Shown here one piece after another: positions 40,521 to 49,192 of a DNA stretch of 64,000 nucleotides. Origin of the DNA: Nostoc sp. LEGE 06077. GTDB taxonomy: Bacteria > Cyanobacteriota > Cyanobacteriia > Cyanobacteriales > Nostocaceae. Both the position numbers and the translations under genes were made by a program. The notes under the pieces were generated by a model. It searched no databases, was not told the origin of the DNA, and worked only from the letters and a program-made list of their open reading frames with translations. Position 1 is the first letter of the stretch, and every line of letters begins with the position of its first letter. The DNA lies in assembly GCF_015207705.1 (NCBI RefSeq), contig NZ_JADEWI010000034.1:1-64000 (forward strand), written 5' to 3'.

Positions 40521-41900
40521 GTGCTTCCTTGTAAACGTCCAGCCGCCTTATTAAGTTTGGCTGTTTTACTTACCTCCCTAACAGCTTGTAACAACACTCC
40601 AGCCGCCAAAAATCTGGAAAAATCTTTGGCGGCTGATCCCCGATTGCAAGACAAACCAGTTGTCTTTGGAGAAGCGAGTCAAGGCGAACCACAATCAGCA
40701 CAGAATGAAGCAACAGTCCAGCTTCCTGCGGATTTTCCCAGAGAGATTCCCTTATATCCCAATGCCAAACTTCAGGAAATTACACCTGCTAGTGGCTCAG
40801 AAAATAAAGTATCAACTCGCTGGTTGAGTTCCGATCCCAGCAATTTTATTACTAATTTTTATCGCAGCCAGTTGCAGGATAATGGTTGGCAAATCGTCCA
40901 ACAGCCAGCCGATGATATTGGTACTTTTGAAGCGCGTCGCAATAATTTGCTAGTCAAAGTGTCCATTCAAGCTCAATCAGTCACAAATGCTGCACCTAAT
41001 CAGCCACAAACAGCTACTAGTTTAGTAATTGATTATGCGCCTAATAGTTCTGAGACGGCGCAATCTACACCAACAACTAATAATAATGCACCTCAACCTG
41101 GCAATCCGCAGTTTATTGGCCCAGTAGCACCTAATACTGCAACCACCCAACCCAGCACTATACCTAATAATCCCACCACCACAGCCACTACACCCACACC
41201 AGGAGAATTTTCTGACCTCAACAAAGCACCACAAGAATTACGTCAACATATCCAAGACTTAGCTGCATTGGGTGTTTTATCTGTTGAATCGCCAGCCAAT
41301 AAGGCTAATTCTAACAATCCAAACTTATTTGAACCAGGTAAAATCATCACCCGGCGAATGTATGCGCGTTGGTTAGTGGCGGCTAACAATGCAATGTATC
41401 CGAATAATCCCGCCAAGCAGATACGGTTAGCTGCGGAAACTACGCAGCCAGCTTTTAGTGATGTAGCAAAAACAGACCTGGATTTTGGTGCAATTCAGGG
41501 ACTGGCTGAGGCTGGCTTGATTCCCAGTTCCTTATCAGGAGATGCAACTACGGTTTTATTTCGTCCCGATGCGCCTTTAACACGGGAGCAATTGATTTTA
41601 TGGAAAGTACCTTTAGATACTCGCCAAGCTTTACCCACTGCCAATTTAGATGCAGTTAAACAAACTTGGGGTTTCCAAGATGTGGGGAAAATTGACCCGA
41701 AGGCATTACGAGCAATTTTGGCTGATTTCCAAAGTGCTGAACAATCAAATATTCGCCGAGTTTTTGGCTATACGACGCTATTTCAACCGAAAAAACCTGT
41801 GACTCGTGCCGAGGCTGCGGCGGCTTTGTGGTATTTCGGCACTGTAGGCGATGGAGTATCAGCGAGTGATGCTTTGAAGTTGAAGCGATCGCCCACATAA
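40521..41900 (+). CDS. SLH-domain lipoprotein
   Basis: A 459-residue protein starting with GTG (no good SD). A lipoprotein signal ends LTAC (about residues 20-23). Residues 60-180 form an alpha/beta domain (FPREIPLYPNAKLQ...SDPSNFITNFYRSQLQDNGW). A Thr/Asn/Pro-rich linker (about 180-232) follows, then S-layer homology repeats (about 235-455, with IITRRMYARWLVAANNAMYP and FRPDAPLTREQLILWKV). SLH domains bind pyruvylated wall polymer, so it likely links the outer membrane or periplasm to the wall. Conserved in cyanobacteria; precise role unknown. Confidence 0.85.
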   Translation: MLPCKRPAALLSLAVLLTSLTACNNTPAAKNLEKSLAADPRLQDKPVVFGEASQGEPQSAQNEATVQLPADFPREIPLYPNAKLQEITPASGSENKVSTRWLSSDPSNFITNFYRSQLQDNGWQIVQQPADDIGTFEARRNNLLVKVSIQAQSVTNAAPNQPQTATSLVIDYAPNSSETAQSTPTTNNNAPQPGNPQFIGPVAPNTATTQPSTIPNNPTTTATTPTPGEFSDLNKAPQELRQHIQDLAALGVLSVESPANKANSNNPNLFEPGKIITRRMYARWLVAANNAMYPNNPAKQIRLAAETTQPAFSDVAKTDLDFGAIQGLAEAGLIPSSLSGDATTVLFRPDAPLTREQLILWKVPLDTRQALPTANLDAVKQTWGFQDVGKIDPKALRAILADFQSAEQSNIRRVFGYTTLFQPKKPVTRAEAAAALWYFGTVGDGVSASDALKLKRSPT

Positions 41901-42111
41901 TCACCTAATCTTACTTTTTCTTTGTACAACATTGGTACATCATAAATATTAAGTAAATATATTCAGTTGTCGCTGAATATTGCCATATTTATTCAGTAAG
42001 ATTACATAAAATCTCTAATTCTAGCTACGGGGTTTTGCCATACCCCCAAAATACAGTCAGTACATTTACCAATCTCTTAACTAGATACGCAGCAATTAAT
42101 ATATCAAAAGC

Positions 42112-43161
42112 ATGAAAAAACGACTGGTAGCAGCAGGCTTTGTGTTTTTATCCTTCATGTTGCCGCAGAAAGCTTCGGCTGCAAATTTTAGCCAGCTTTA
42201 TGTATTTGGCGATAGCTTATCTGATACAGGTAATGTTTTTAATGCTACGGGTGGTGTCTTTCCACCAACTACCAGTTACTTTAATGGACGTTTATCTAAC
42301 GGCCCTTTATGGGTGGAATATTTTGGCAATCAATTAGGATTACAGCCGACTTTAGCCACTACATTAAATACTACTATTCCCACCCAAGGCATTAACTTTG
42401 CCTTTGGCGGTGCTGCTTCTGGTGTGGGTAATGCGGTTGTACGTGATGCACCATTACCAGGAGTGTTAGAACAAGTAGGTTTGTTTGCCCAACCTCTCTT
42501 GGCTAATAACCAGACTGCTGATCCAAATGCGCTATATGTTGTGTGGGGTGGAGCGAATGACTTTTTATTCCCCAATCCCGAAGACTTAACAACACCAGTA
42601 AATAATATTGGTTTGGCATTAACTACTCTGGCTAGTGTGGGTGCAAGAAATATTTTGGTGTTTAACTTGCCAGATTTAGGGAAGCTTCCAGGATCGACAG
42701 TAGACAATCGAGACCCGGTAACTCTCACTCAATCAACCAATAATTTTAATTTTGGCTTACAAACAACTGTCGCGGCTTTAAACCAAAATCTCAATCTGAA
42801 TATTATTCCTGTGGATGTAAATTCCCTGTTTAATCGAGCGATCGCCTCCCCATCAGAATTCGGTTTAAATAATGTTACGAAAGCTTGTCTATTAACGGTG
42901 AATTGTCTAAACAACCAAAATCAGTTTTTATTTTGGGATAATTTTCACCCTACTACCACTGCTCATAGATTTATCGCCGAGACTGCACTTGCCGCAATTC
43001 GCTCACAGCAAGTTCCCGAACCATCTGATGCGTTAGGACTGTTGGCGCTTGGTGCTTTAGGTGTAGCCGGAATGCTCAAACGCCAACAACAAAAGTCAGC
43101 GTTCAATCCAACAAATCAGGTTCTTGACGCACAATCATCTCGTATAAAGGTTGAAAGCTAA
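42112..43161 (+). CDS. GDSL/SGNH hydrolase with PEP-CTERM anchor
   Basis: A 349-residue exported esterase/lipase. Signal peptide (1-23, ends KASA), block I YVFGDSLSDTGN with the catalytic Ser (about 31-42), block III GGANDFL (about 146-152), and the catalytic Asp/His pair in DNFHPTTTAHRF (about 278-289). The C-terminus has PEP (VPEPSDALG), a hydrophobic helix and a basic end (KRQQQK), the PEP-CTERM signal processed by exosortase. No exosortase gene is in the window. Its last 59 bases overlap the convergent aldolase gene. Confidence 0.93.
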   Translation: MKKRLVAAGFVFLSFMLPQKASAANFSQLYVFGDSLSDTGNVFNATGGVFPPTTSYFNGRLSNGPLWVEYFGNQLGLQPTLATTLNTTIPTQGINFAFGGAASGVGNAVVRDAPLPGVLEQVGLFAQPLLANNQTADPNALYVVWGGANDFLFPNPEDLTTPVNNIGLALTTLASVGARNILVFNLPDLGKLPGSTVDNRDPVTLTQSTNNFNFGLQTTVAALNQNLNLNIIPVDVNSLFNRAIASPSEFGLNNVTKACLLTVNCLNNQNQFLFWDNFHPTTTAHRFIAETALAAIRSQQVPEPSDALGLLALGALGVAGMLKRQQQKSAFNPTNQVLDAQSSRIKVES

Positions 43162-43879
43162 ACCAACCTAAATTGTGTGAACCTACTTGGGAGTGTGCTA
43201 ACTCCGCATATTCATGTTTGATTGGGCTAGGTTTGCCAGCAGCTTCAGCCAATAACTGCGCTTGACAAGAACGTTCCATTGTGATGAACCACCAAGCAGC
43301 TTCATCAACTGAATGCCCAACTGTAAGTAAACCGTGGTTCTTGAGGATAATAGCTTTGTTTTGTCCAAGGGTTTGGGCAATCCGCTGTCCTTCCTGCGGG
43401 TCAAGAACTACACCTGTATAGTCATCAAATAAGCTGTGGTCTTGGTAAAAACTACAAGCATCTTGAGTGAGGGGATCAAGCAGACGACCAAGACTCGACC
43501 AGCTTTTACCATAGATAGAATGAGCATGGGCGGCGGCAACTACATCCGGTCTGGCTGCATGAATTTGGGAATGAATGGCAAAAGCTGCACGATTAACTGG
43601 GCGATCGCCTATAATAACCTCACCTTCTTGGTTGACTAAAATCAGATCACTGACGCGAATTAAACCAAAGTGCATCCCAAAAGGGTTAACCCAAAAGTGT
43701 TCTAGATTTTCTGGGTCGCGTGCTGTGATATGTCCAGCTATTCCCTCATCAAAACCATAGCGGGAAAATAGGCGTAATGCTGCGGCTAATCGCTGTTTCC
43801 GGTGCAGACGTTCTTCTGGAATAGAGGTAAAGGTTGGTGGTTGCGGTGCGTTTGGTTGTTGTACAGATATTGCTTGCAT
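43103..43879 (-). CDS. Class II aldolase/adducin family protein
   Basis: A 258-residue protein with the class II aldolase fold: RLFSRYGFDEGIAGHITARDP (about 37-57), a zinc-site HAHSIYG (about 117-123) and the second His region in ILKNHGLLTVGHSVDEAAW (about 178-196). Glu of the catalytic site appears displaced, so aldolase activity on sugar phosphates is uncertain; many relatives are of unknown substrate. Its 3' end overlaps the lipase gene by 59 bases tail to tail. Confidence 0.88.
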   Translation of the reverse strand: MQAISVQQPNAPQPPTFTSIPEERLHRKQRLAAALRLFSRYGFDEGIAGHITARDPENLEHFWVNPFGMHFGLIRVSDLILVNQEGEVIIGDRPVNRAAFAIHSQIHAARPDVVAAAHAHSIYGKSWSSLGRLLDPLTQDACSFYQDHSLFDDYTGVVLDPQEGQRIAQTLGQNKAIILKNHGLLTVGHSVDEAAWWFITMERSCQAQLLAEAAGKPSPIKHEYAELAHSQVGSHNLGWFSFQPLYEMIVRQEPDLLD

Positions 43880-43941
43880 AATTTAAGTCAGTGTGAATAT
43901 TTATCGTTAGGATAAGGCAGAAGACAGAATAATTTTAATGA

Positions 43942-44985
43942 ATGTGGGATTACGAGCAGTTATTTAAAATAATTGAAGAACTGGTTATGCACCATTCGCC
44001 TAGTGGTGCAGAGGATGAGATTAACCAATTTTTGCTTCAGGAATTTGCTGCGCTGGGAGTAGAAGTTTGGCGCGATCGCGCTGACAATATTATTGCTAAA
44101 ATTACCGGTAAAGATTCTACTAGAGCGATCGCCATTACCGCCCACAAAGATGAAATTGGCGCAATTGTCAAAACTATCGGTGATGCAGGTCGAGTAGAAG
44201 TCCGCAAACTTGGCGGTGCTTATCCTTGGGTTTACGGTGAAGGTGTTGTCGATTTATTAGGAGACAATGAAACTATCTCCGGTATTCTCAGCTTTGGTTC
44301 TCGCCATGTCTCTCACGAATCACCGCAAAAAATCCAGCAAGAAGATACACCAGTAAAATGGGAAAATGCCTGGATTGAAACCAAGCGCACCACCGCCGAA
44401 CTAGAAGCCGCAGGTATTCGCCCAGGAACCAGAATGGTAGTGGGGAAGCATCGCAAACATCCCCTTCTCTTAAATAATCACATCGCCAGTTATACCTTAG
44501 ATAATAAAGCTTCGGTGGCGATTATTTTAGCTTTAGCCCAAACACTGAAGCAGCCAGCTTGTGATGTGTATCTAGTCGCCTCAGCCAAAGAAGAAGTCGG
44601 CGCAATTGGGGCATTATTTTTCACTCAAAATCAGCAATTAGATGCTTTGATTGCTTTAGAAATTTGCCCCTTATCCCCTGAATATCCCATTAAAGACGGG
44701 GAAAGCCCGGTACTGCTGTCTCAAGATGCCTATGGCATATATGATGAACCCTTGAATCAGCAATTATGTCGGGTGGCGAAACAATTAGATATACCTATAC
44801 AATTAGCCATCATCAGCGGTTTTGGGAGTGATGCCTCAATTGCCATGAAATTTGGTCATGTTGGTCGTGCAGCTTGTTTAGCATTTCCCACACAAAATAC
44901 CCACGGATATGAAATTGCTCATTTAGGTGCGATCGCTAACTGTATTAATCTATTAAAAGACTTTTGTGAAAATTTCACAGAATAA
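43942..44985 (+). CDS. M42 family aminopeptidase
   Basis: A 347-residue metallopeptidase of the M42 family (glutamyl/deblocking aminopeptidase; some members are called cellulase M). Metal-binding and catalytic strings: AITAHKDEIGAIV (about 67-79), LDNKASVAIILALAQTL (about 184-200), ASAKEEVGAIGA (about 213-224) and THGYEIAHLGAI (about 318-329). The TAA stop codon at 44983-44985 touches the first base of the left att repeat, so the gene just escaped disruption by the element. Originally its 3' end faced the 3' end of the tRNA-Thr gene. Confidence 0.93.
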   Translation: MWDYEQLFKIIEELVMHHSPSGAEDEINQFLLQEFAALGVEVWRDRADNIIAKITGKDSTRAIAITAHKDEIGAIVKTIGDAGRVEVRKLGGAYPWVYGEGVVDLLGDNETISGILSFGSRHVSHESPQKIQQEDTPVKWENAWIETKRTTAELEAAGIRPGTRMVVGKHRKHPLLLNNHIASYTLDNKASVAIILALAQTLKQPACDVYLVASAKEEVGAIGALFFTQNQQLDALIALEICPLSPEYPIKDGESPVLLSQDAYGIYDEPLNQQLCRVAKQLDIPIQLAIISGFGSDASIAMKFGHVGRAACLAFPTQNTHGYEIAHLGAIANCINLLKDFCENFTE

Positions 44986-45030
44986 AGCCGATGACGGGAT
45001 TTGAACCCGTGGCCTGCTGATTACGAATCA
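44985..45030. repeat. Left attachment repeat (attL), tRNA 3' fragment
   Basis: 46 bases identical to 62494-62539, from the base after the tRNA discriminator back to the anticodon stem. Sequence diverges immediately beyond (TGTCGG here, GCTGCT at the tRNA). The first base is the last base of the M42 peptidase stop codon, and bases 45028-45030 give the integrase stop codon. Confidence 0.95.
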
Positions 45031-46134
45031 TGTCGGAGGTAATGGGCGATCGCGGTTGTTTATGGCCGCATCAAAAGCCCGTTGTTGTGCCTGCTCGTCA
45101 ATCCAAGAATGATACAAGCGGCTGTGAACTTGTAAACCATGCCCCATCTGCTTGGCTGCCAATGAAATGTCAATTCCATACTCTAAAGAGCGAATCGCCC
45201 AGGCGTGGCGCAAGTCGTAAGGTGAAAATGGCATATTCGCCCGCCGAAAATACCTTGTTACCGTTTCGCCTATATCTCTATTTGGGCGGTTAAGCTTTAT
45301 GTTTGGGCATTGAGGCTGACCCAACCCAAACACTTCAAACCATTCTGGATGCAATGGCCATACAATTCTCGATCCGGTTTTTCCATCAGTTATTTTTATT
45401 CCTTTGCCTGCCTCCAATGTTGCTAAGTCAACATGAAAAATCTCATGGTTTCTTAATCCATAGGCAGCCATCATCCCATACGCCCACCGCCAAGCATCAT
45501 TTTTAATCAAGTAAAAACTATCCTGAATTTGCTTGTCATTGGGAATATCGCGCGGTCGTCTCTTGGAAAGAGAATAGCTACCTGATAGAGATGACAAGTC
45601 AACCTCTAGTCCTGAAAATTTCGCAAAAATAGTTAAAGTTGCAACAAATCTTTTTCGGCTACGGGTGTCTGGTTTTGATTTTTCAATAATTATATTTTTT
45701 AATGTTTCATTATTTAGATATTCATCTTTTGGTAGAGTTCTCAGGACTGAAAAATATTCAACCTTCCAGGTTGTTACTGTTTTAAATGTTCTATTCCTTC
45801 TATCAAAATAATCTTTCTCAAATCCTTCTATTAATTCTCCTATTGTTTTTTTATTATCGGTTATTTCAAGGGTTAAATAATCAGACCAATCAAAGGTTTT
45901 AGCGTCAATTTGTACACTGATTTTCTTGGCTAATCTTTCTGCTATCTTTACCCCATCAGCATTAGCATTTGCGGCTGATATTCTCTGCTGATATGGTTTA
46001 TCTTTGCCGGAACAAGGCTTAGGTGGCAGTGTTCCACGAAGAAAAAGCCGTCCCCCTAGCTGTTCAATTTTTAAACCACAATAGTTATTTTTAAGTCGTC
46101 CGTTAGCCTCCTTAATTCGCTGTTCAATTGTCAT
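45028..46134 (-). CDS. int: Tyrosine integrase of the element
   Basis: A 368-residue tyrosine recombinase. The catalytic set is visible near the C-terminus: Arg in AAYGLRNHEIF, Lys in ITDGKTGSRI, HxxR in DLRHAWAIR, His in QMGHGLQVHSRLY and the nucleophile Tyr at LYHSW. N-terminal residues 1-110 are a DNA arm-binding part and 95-190 a SAM-like core-binding domain. The stop codon TGA lies inside the left att repeat, so it is preserved whether the element is integrated or circular. Start ATG overlaps the upstream gene's stop (ATGA). Confidence 0.95.
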   Translation of the reverse strand: MTIEQRIKEANGRLKNNYCGLKIEQLGGRLFLRGTLPPKPCSGKDKPYQQRISAANANADGVKIAERLAKKISVQIDAKTFDWSDYLTLEITDNKKTIGELIEGFEKDYFDRRNRTFKTVTTWKVEYFSVLRTLPKDEYLNNETLKNIIIEKSKPDTRSRKRFVATLTIFAKFSGLEVDLSSLSGSYSLSKRRPRDIPNDKQIQDSFYLIKNDAWRWAYGMMAAYGLRNHEIFHVDLATLEAGKGIKITDGKTGSRIVWPLHPEWFEVFGLGQPQCPNIKLNRPNRDIGETVTRYFRRANMPFSPYDLRHAWAIRSLEYGIDISLAAKQMGHGLQVHSRLYHSWIDEQAQQRAFDAAINNRDRPLPPT

Positions 46135-46586
46135 TCTTCCGTCCCAAAGACATAAAAATCTCCGTCTTCATCGCGGTCAATCTGTACGTAAATTGTGCGG
46201 AGGTCAGGTGACACGGTTTCGTCCACTTCTTCATCTTCATTGCCAGAACTAACAGCAACCCAGACTTCAACTTCGACACAATACTCCCCGCTTTCGTCGT
46301 TACGGTCGGACACTTCACTACTATGAATTTCGGAGGAAATTACTTCCCACCAAGAGTAACTGTCTGCATCGCTAGGGAGGCATTCGCCGCAAACTACTAC
46401 ATCACCATCTAAATCGTCGCTGCGATAGTCTTCTTCTGTCCAGACATAGCTACGACTGCCTGCGCGGTAGCAATGATTGATTACATGGCTTTCTGCAATT
46501 TCTTTGAGCTTTTCGGTTACAGCCCTTTTGTGAACTTGCTTTGCAACCTCTACTGCTTTTGTTTGCAGTGCTTCATCTTCTGTCAA
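46131..46586 (-). CDS. Acidic protein upstream of integrase, unknown
   Basis: A 151-residue, strongly acidic protein (C-terminal DRDEDGDFYVFGTEE) with a basic helical N-terminus (AKQVHKRAVTEKLKEI) and four cysteines, including CGEC at about 65-68. TTG start at 46586 after GGAGAG. Its stop codon overlaps the integrase ATG (ATGA), so the two are coupled. Position would suit an excision or integration accessory factor or a DNA mimic, but no family is recognised. Confidence 0.7.
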   Translation of the reverse strand: MTEDEALQTKAVEVAKQVHKRAVTEKLKEIAESHVINHCYRAGSRSYVWTEEDYRSDDLDGDVVVCGECLPSDADSYSWWEVISSEIHSSEVSDRNDESGEYCVEVEVWVAVSSGNEDEEVDETVSPDLRTIYVQIDRDEDGDFYVFGTEE

Positions 46587-46698
46587 TGGTTCTCTCCGTT
46601 TTAATTTTCAATTTGGTAGATACACCCTATTAGATGCGATCGCCCTTGGCGTTGGCGCAGCCATCGCTTTTGGCTGTTTTTGGCATCCCCAAAATTTT

Positions 46699-46907
46699 GT
46701 CTACAATCGCTAAAAGCCTTGTTTGACGGTATTTTTAGCGTCTACAGCCAATTTTTTTTGGGCAGTTTTTTTGTAGACGCTGTAGACAGATCATCGACCT
46801 ACACTTGGTTAACTGTTGGCGGGGAACAGGCATAGTCGCAGTATTAGCAACTTGCACAGTAAATCGGCTGCAAACCACTGTGGGCAAGGTGTAGACAGCC
46901 TGTAGAC
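46699..46907. promoter_or_regulatory. Six TGTAGAC boxes, candidate iterons or operators
   Basis: The motif TGTAGAC occurs at 46772, 46781, 46890 and 46901 on the plus strand, and as GTCTACA at 46699 and 46740. Two plus copies are 9 bases apart and two are 11 bases apart. All lie in the 320-base gap upstream of the integrase operon, between it and the ATPase gene. Such clustering is not expected by chance and suggests a binding region for an element-encoded protein. Confidence 0.75.
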
Positions 46908-46908
46908 A

Positions 46909-48153
46909 TTACTGTGACCACTTCCAGCCCAACTGATTACCTTCCCCAACCACTTCGCCAATCCCCTTATCTGCCAGAGATGCCAAGATGATTCTGATTT
47001 CATCTGGCTGCATCCCCTCAAACAGTCGGCTAACTTGCAGCAGTATTCTGGCCTTCAAAATTTCATTTGGGTTCTGTTGTCCCCAATTCACAATAAATTG
47101 TTCATATTCATTGAGGGAGGGTAACAGCACTTTCACTGCATCATTTCCCCCGCCGGAGATTTGCACTGGTGCGGCTGATCCACCTCCCCAACTGCTCAAA
47201 TCTAGTTCGCAGGGAACATCATCAACCATGAACCGTTTTTTACCACCTGCTTTTAGCCACTGCTCAAGCTGTGGATTTTTGAGAACTGTTCGGGCATAGT
47301 CACGGGCGAACTGTCCCAACCGAACTAAGCAGCAGCAGCTGTACAATGTTTCCTTATCCCCTTGCAAGCCATAGTTTTCAGCGGTGTCGTTCTGGGCGAT
47401 CGCGCAAACAAATTGCTTGTAACGTCGTCCCCGCTTGAGGTGTTTCTTAAACCAGAGGGACGCGTTATCGCATTCATCCACTAGTAAGGGGAATTCCTCA
47501 GCAATGAGAAAGCGATCGCGCCCAACAATCGCGTTATCTCCCCCATCACCACGTAACTCTACTAGTTCTTCTAATGTGGTTAGGTCGTTGCCCATTGCGG
47601 TGTCGATGGCTTTAAAGTTGCCTTTTCTGCCAATGACATCTTTTTGATCTAGCCAATTCCAATCATCTGGTTTAGCGTCAGAATCGTAAACTACGACTCG
47701 ACCGCCGATTTTTGATGATAGGTACTGGGTGAAAGTTGACTTACCGTCGCCCGTGCCACCAACCAAAGCAACGTGTTTCTGTTTTTTCTGGATGTACTCT
47801 ACCGGGTCGGTGATGAGGTTTGGCGGTTGCCAGTTGGCATCAGCGGCAATGTTTAAGGTTAGTTGTGCTGTTGGTTGAGTCTGAGTTCGGGCCAGAGTTT
47901 GAAAGTTGAGCCGTGATGCTCGGTCGATGTCGCCTAGCGATTCTTGAAGTAGTTTTGCTGTTTGGCGGTGTTTTCGCCCTACTTCCAATGTCACGACTGA
48001 TGCACCAATCAACCAAGGCTTATTCTGTGCCGGCTGGGTTGCCCCAAAGGACAGTAACCCCAGAGTAAGAACCAAACTACTATAACTAGACCATTTGGCA
48101 CGGCTGTACATCTGCAAATGTTGGTGCAGCTGTGAAGGGTGTAACTCGGTCAT
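46909..48153 (-). CDS. FtsK/HerA-type ATPase (DNA pump)
   Basis: A 414-residue ATPase. Hydrophobic segments at about 25-60 anchor it in the membrane. Then Walker A VGGTGDGKSTF (about 131-141), a Walker B FPLLVDECD (about 222-230), a Gln-rich sensor region, and a C-terminal winged-helix-like part (about 345-414, ILLQVSRLFEGMQPDEIRII). The layout fits DNA translocases of the FtsK-HerA superfamily, used in conjugation coupling or in packaging by tailless viruses. The gene overlaps the next small membrane gene by 4 bases. Substrate is inferred, not seen. Confidence 0.82.
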   Translation of the reverse strand: MTELHPSQLHQHLQMYSRAKWSSYSSLVLTLGLLSFGATQPAQNKPWLIGASVVTLEVGRKHRQTAKLLQESLGDIDRASRLNFQTLARTQTQPTAQLTLNIAADANWQPPNLITDPVEYIQKKQKHVALVGGTGDGKSTFTQYLSSKIGGRVVVYDSDAKPDDWNWLDQKDVIGRKGNFKAIDTAMGNDLTTLEELVELRGDGGDNAIVGRDRFLIAEEFPLLVDECDNASLWFKKHLKRGRRYKQFVCAIAQNDTAENYGLQGDKETLYSCCCLVRLGQFARDYARTVLKNPQLEQWLKAGGKKRFMVDDVPCELDLSSWGGGSAAPVQISGGGNDAVKVLLPSLNEYEQFIVNWGQQNPNEILKARILLQVSRLFEGMQPDEIRIILASLADKGIGEVVGEGNQLGWKWSQ

Positions 48154-48512
48154 GTTCCTAGTATTACCCCCACTGCCACCAGACCGACACGGATTAACAG
48201 CACGTCTTTGACTTCTGGTACTGCTTGCCGCAGATATAACAGACAGCCACCGACAATTATTAACATTACCAAAAATCCTAACCGCAGAAAATCAGGTAAG
48301 GGAATTGTCACCCAGCAGCTGCTAATTAAGGCTGGAATTGTTACACAGGCTGTTATGTCAAAGGCTAGGTCAGGTAAGTTGTCGGGGAGTGCGATCGCGT
48401 TTATCCATCCTTTTTTGAATTTATCTAAATTAGATGGTTCGTTTGTACTAGGTACTGGTAGATAGCCGCGATCGTCGGGAATCTCAACTACTATTTTTTG
48501 TTCATCTGCCAT
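48150..48512 (-). CDS. Small membrane protein coupled to the ATPase
   Basis: A 120-residue protein. Cytosolic N-terminus (1-50), then two to three hydrophobic helices (about 55-75, 78-95, 103-120). I start at the ATG at 48512 because AGGAG lies eight bases upstream; the frame is open 13 codons further. Its stop overlaps the ATPase start (ATGA). A membrane partner for the pump is plausible. No family recognised. Confidence 0.65.
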   Translation of the reverse strand: MADEQKIVVEIPDDRGYLPVPSTNEPSNLDKFKKGWINAIALPDNLPDLAFDITACVTIPALISSCWVTIPLPDFLRLGFLVMLIIVGGCLLYLRQAVPEVKDVLLIRVGLVAVGVILGT

Positions 48513-48693
48513 TATTGTTTGCTCCTGGAACAAAACAACGGGCGTTAACAACTTCTACTGTTGCTTTTAGACAGATGGCCGCAAATGGCAGCATCAAAAA
48601 TAAGATAATTAACGCTGTCATTGCTTCAGCCAAATTTGAACTTAATTTCGATGGTTCTTTGGGAACGGATTCCTTTGTTACAGGCATACTCAA
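48502..48693 (-). CDS. Single-pass membrane protein of the element
   Basis: A 63-residue protein with one membrane helix (about 26-46, ALIILFLMLPFAAICL). It starts at TTG 48693, overlapping the previous stop codon (TTGA), or ATG 48687. Its 3' end overlaps the next gene by 11 bases. Size and form recall small virion or pilot membrane proteins, but no homology is recognised. Confidence 0.6.
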   Translation of the reverse strand: MSMPVTKESVPKEPSKLSSNLAEAMTALIILFLMLPFAAICLKATVEVVNARCFVPGANNNGR

Positions 48694-48908
48694 GCCTCAA
48701 ATGCATCAAGAATATCGTTGAGGTTGTAAATCGAATTAGCTTGCTGTTGGGCTTGTGTTTCCGGTTCCGGCATCGGCTCAAAAGTTACTGATATGCCACT
48801 TTTGATTTCGTATTCACAGGCAGCAAGATGCAGAGCAAAATCTAGTTCTTTACCTGCAAGTTCGGATTGCATTTGGTACCAATCAGGAGGGATGCTGCTA
48901 TTTTGCAT
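48690..48908 (-). CDS. Small soluble protein of the element
   Basis: A 72-residue acidic protein (FEPMPEPETQAQQQANSIYN). GAGGTAAGC precedes the ATG at 48908. It overlaps both neighbours by a few bases, so it belongs to the same translational chain as the ATPase. Not recognised. Confidence 0.6.
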   Translation of the reverse strand: MQNSSIPPDWYQMQSELAGKELDFALHLAACEYEIKSGISVTFEPMPEPETQAQQQANSIYNLNDILDAFEA

Positions 48909-49116
48909 TGCTTACCTCGCTGTACTGCCCATAACCACTGGTTTGTTCCAGTCGTGCTGTTATGCGGTCGATAGCGGGGTTGTCGGTGACTGGCATTGGT
49001 TTTCCCTGGTGATATGCTGCGGAAATTTCGGCGCATTCTTCGACAGATGCACCATTTCCTAACAATTGCCCTTCTGGGAAGCCGACTCGGTTGATTTCGT
49101 TTTGTGGATAGTTCAT
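48898..49116 (-). CDS. Small protein of the element, start uncertain
   Basis: 72 residues from the ATG at 49116 (MNYPQNEINRVGFPEGQL). The frame is open upstream to 49281, but that part is unlike a protein N-terminus and overlaps the next gene's tail. The 3' end overlaps the following gene by 11 bases. Not recognised. Confidence 0.55.
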   Translation of the reverse strand: MNYPQNEINRVGFPEGQLLGNGASVEECAEISAAYHQGKPMPVTDNPAIDRITARLEQTSGYGQYSEVSNAK

Positions 49117-49192
49117 AATCTTTGTTGAATGTATTGGATATGCGTTCAACGTGAGTAGGGGCGATCGCACTGAGGTTAGTGTGGTTGCCCTT

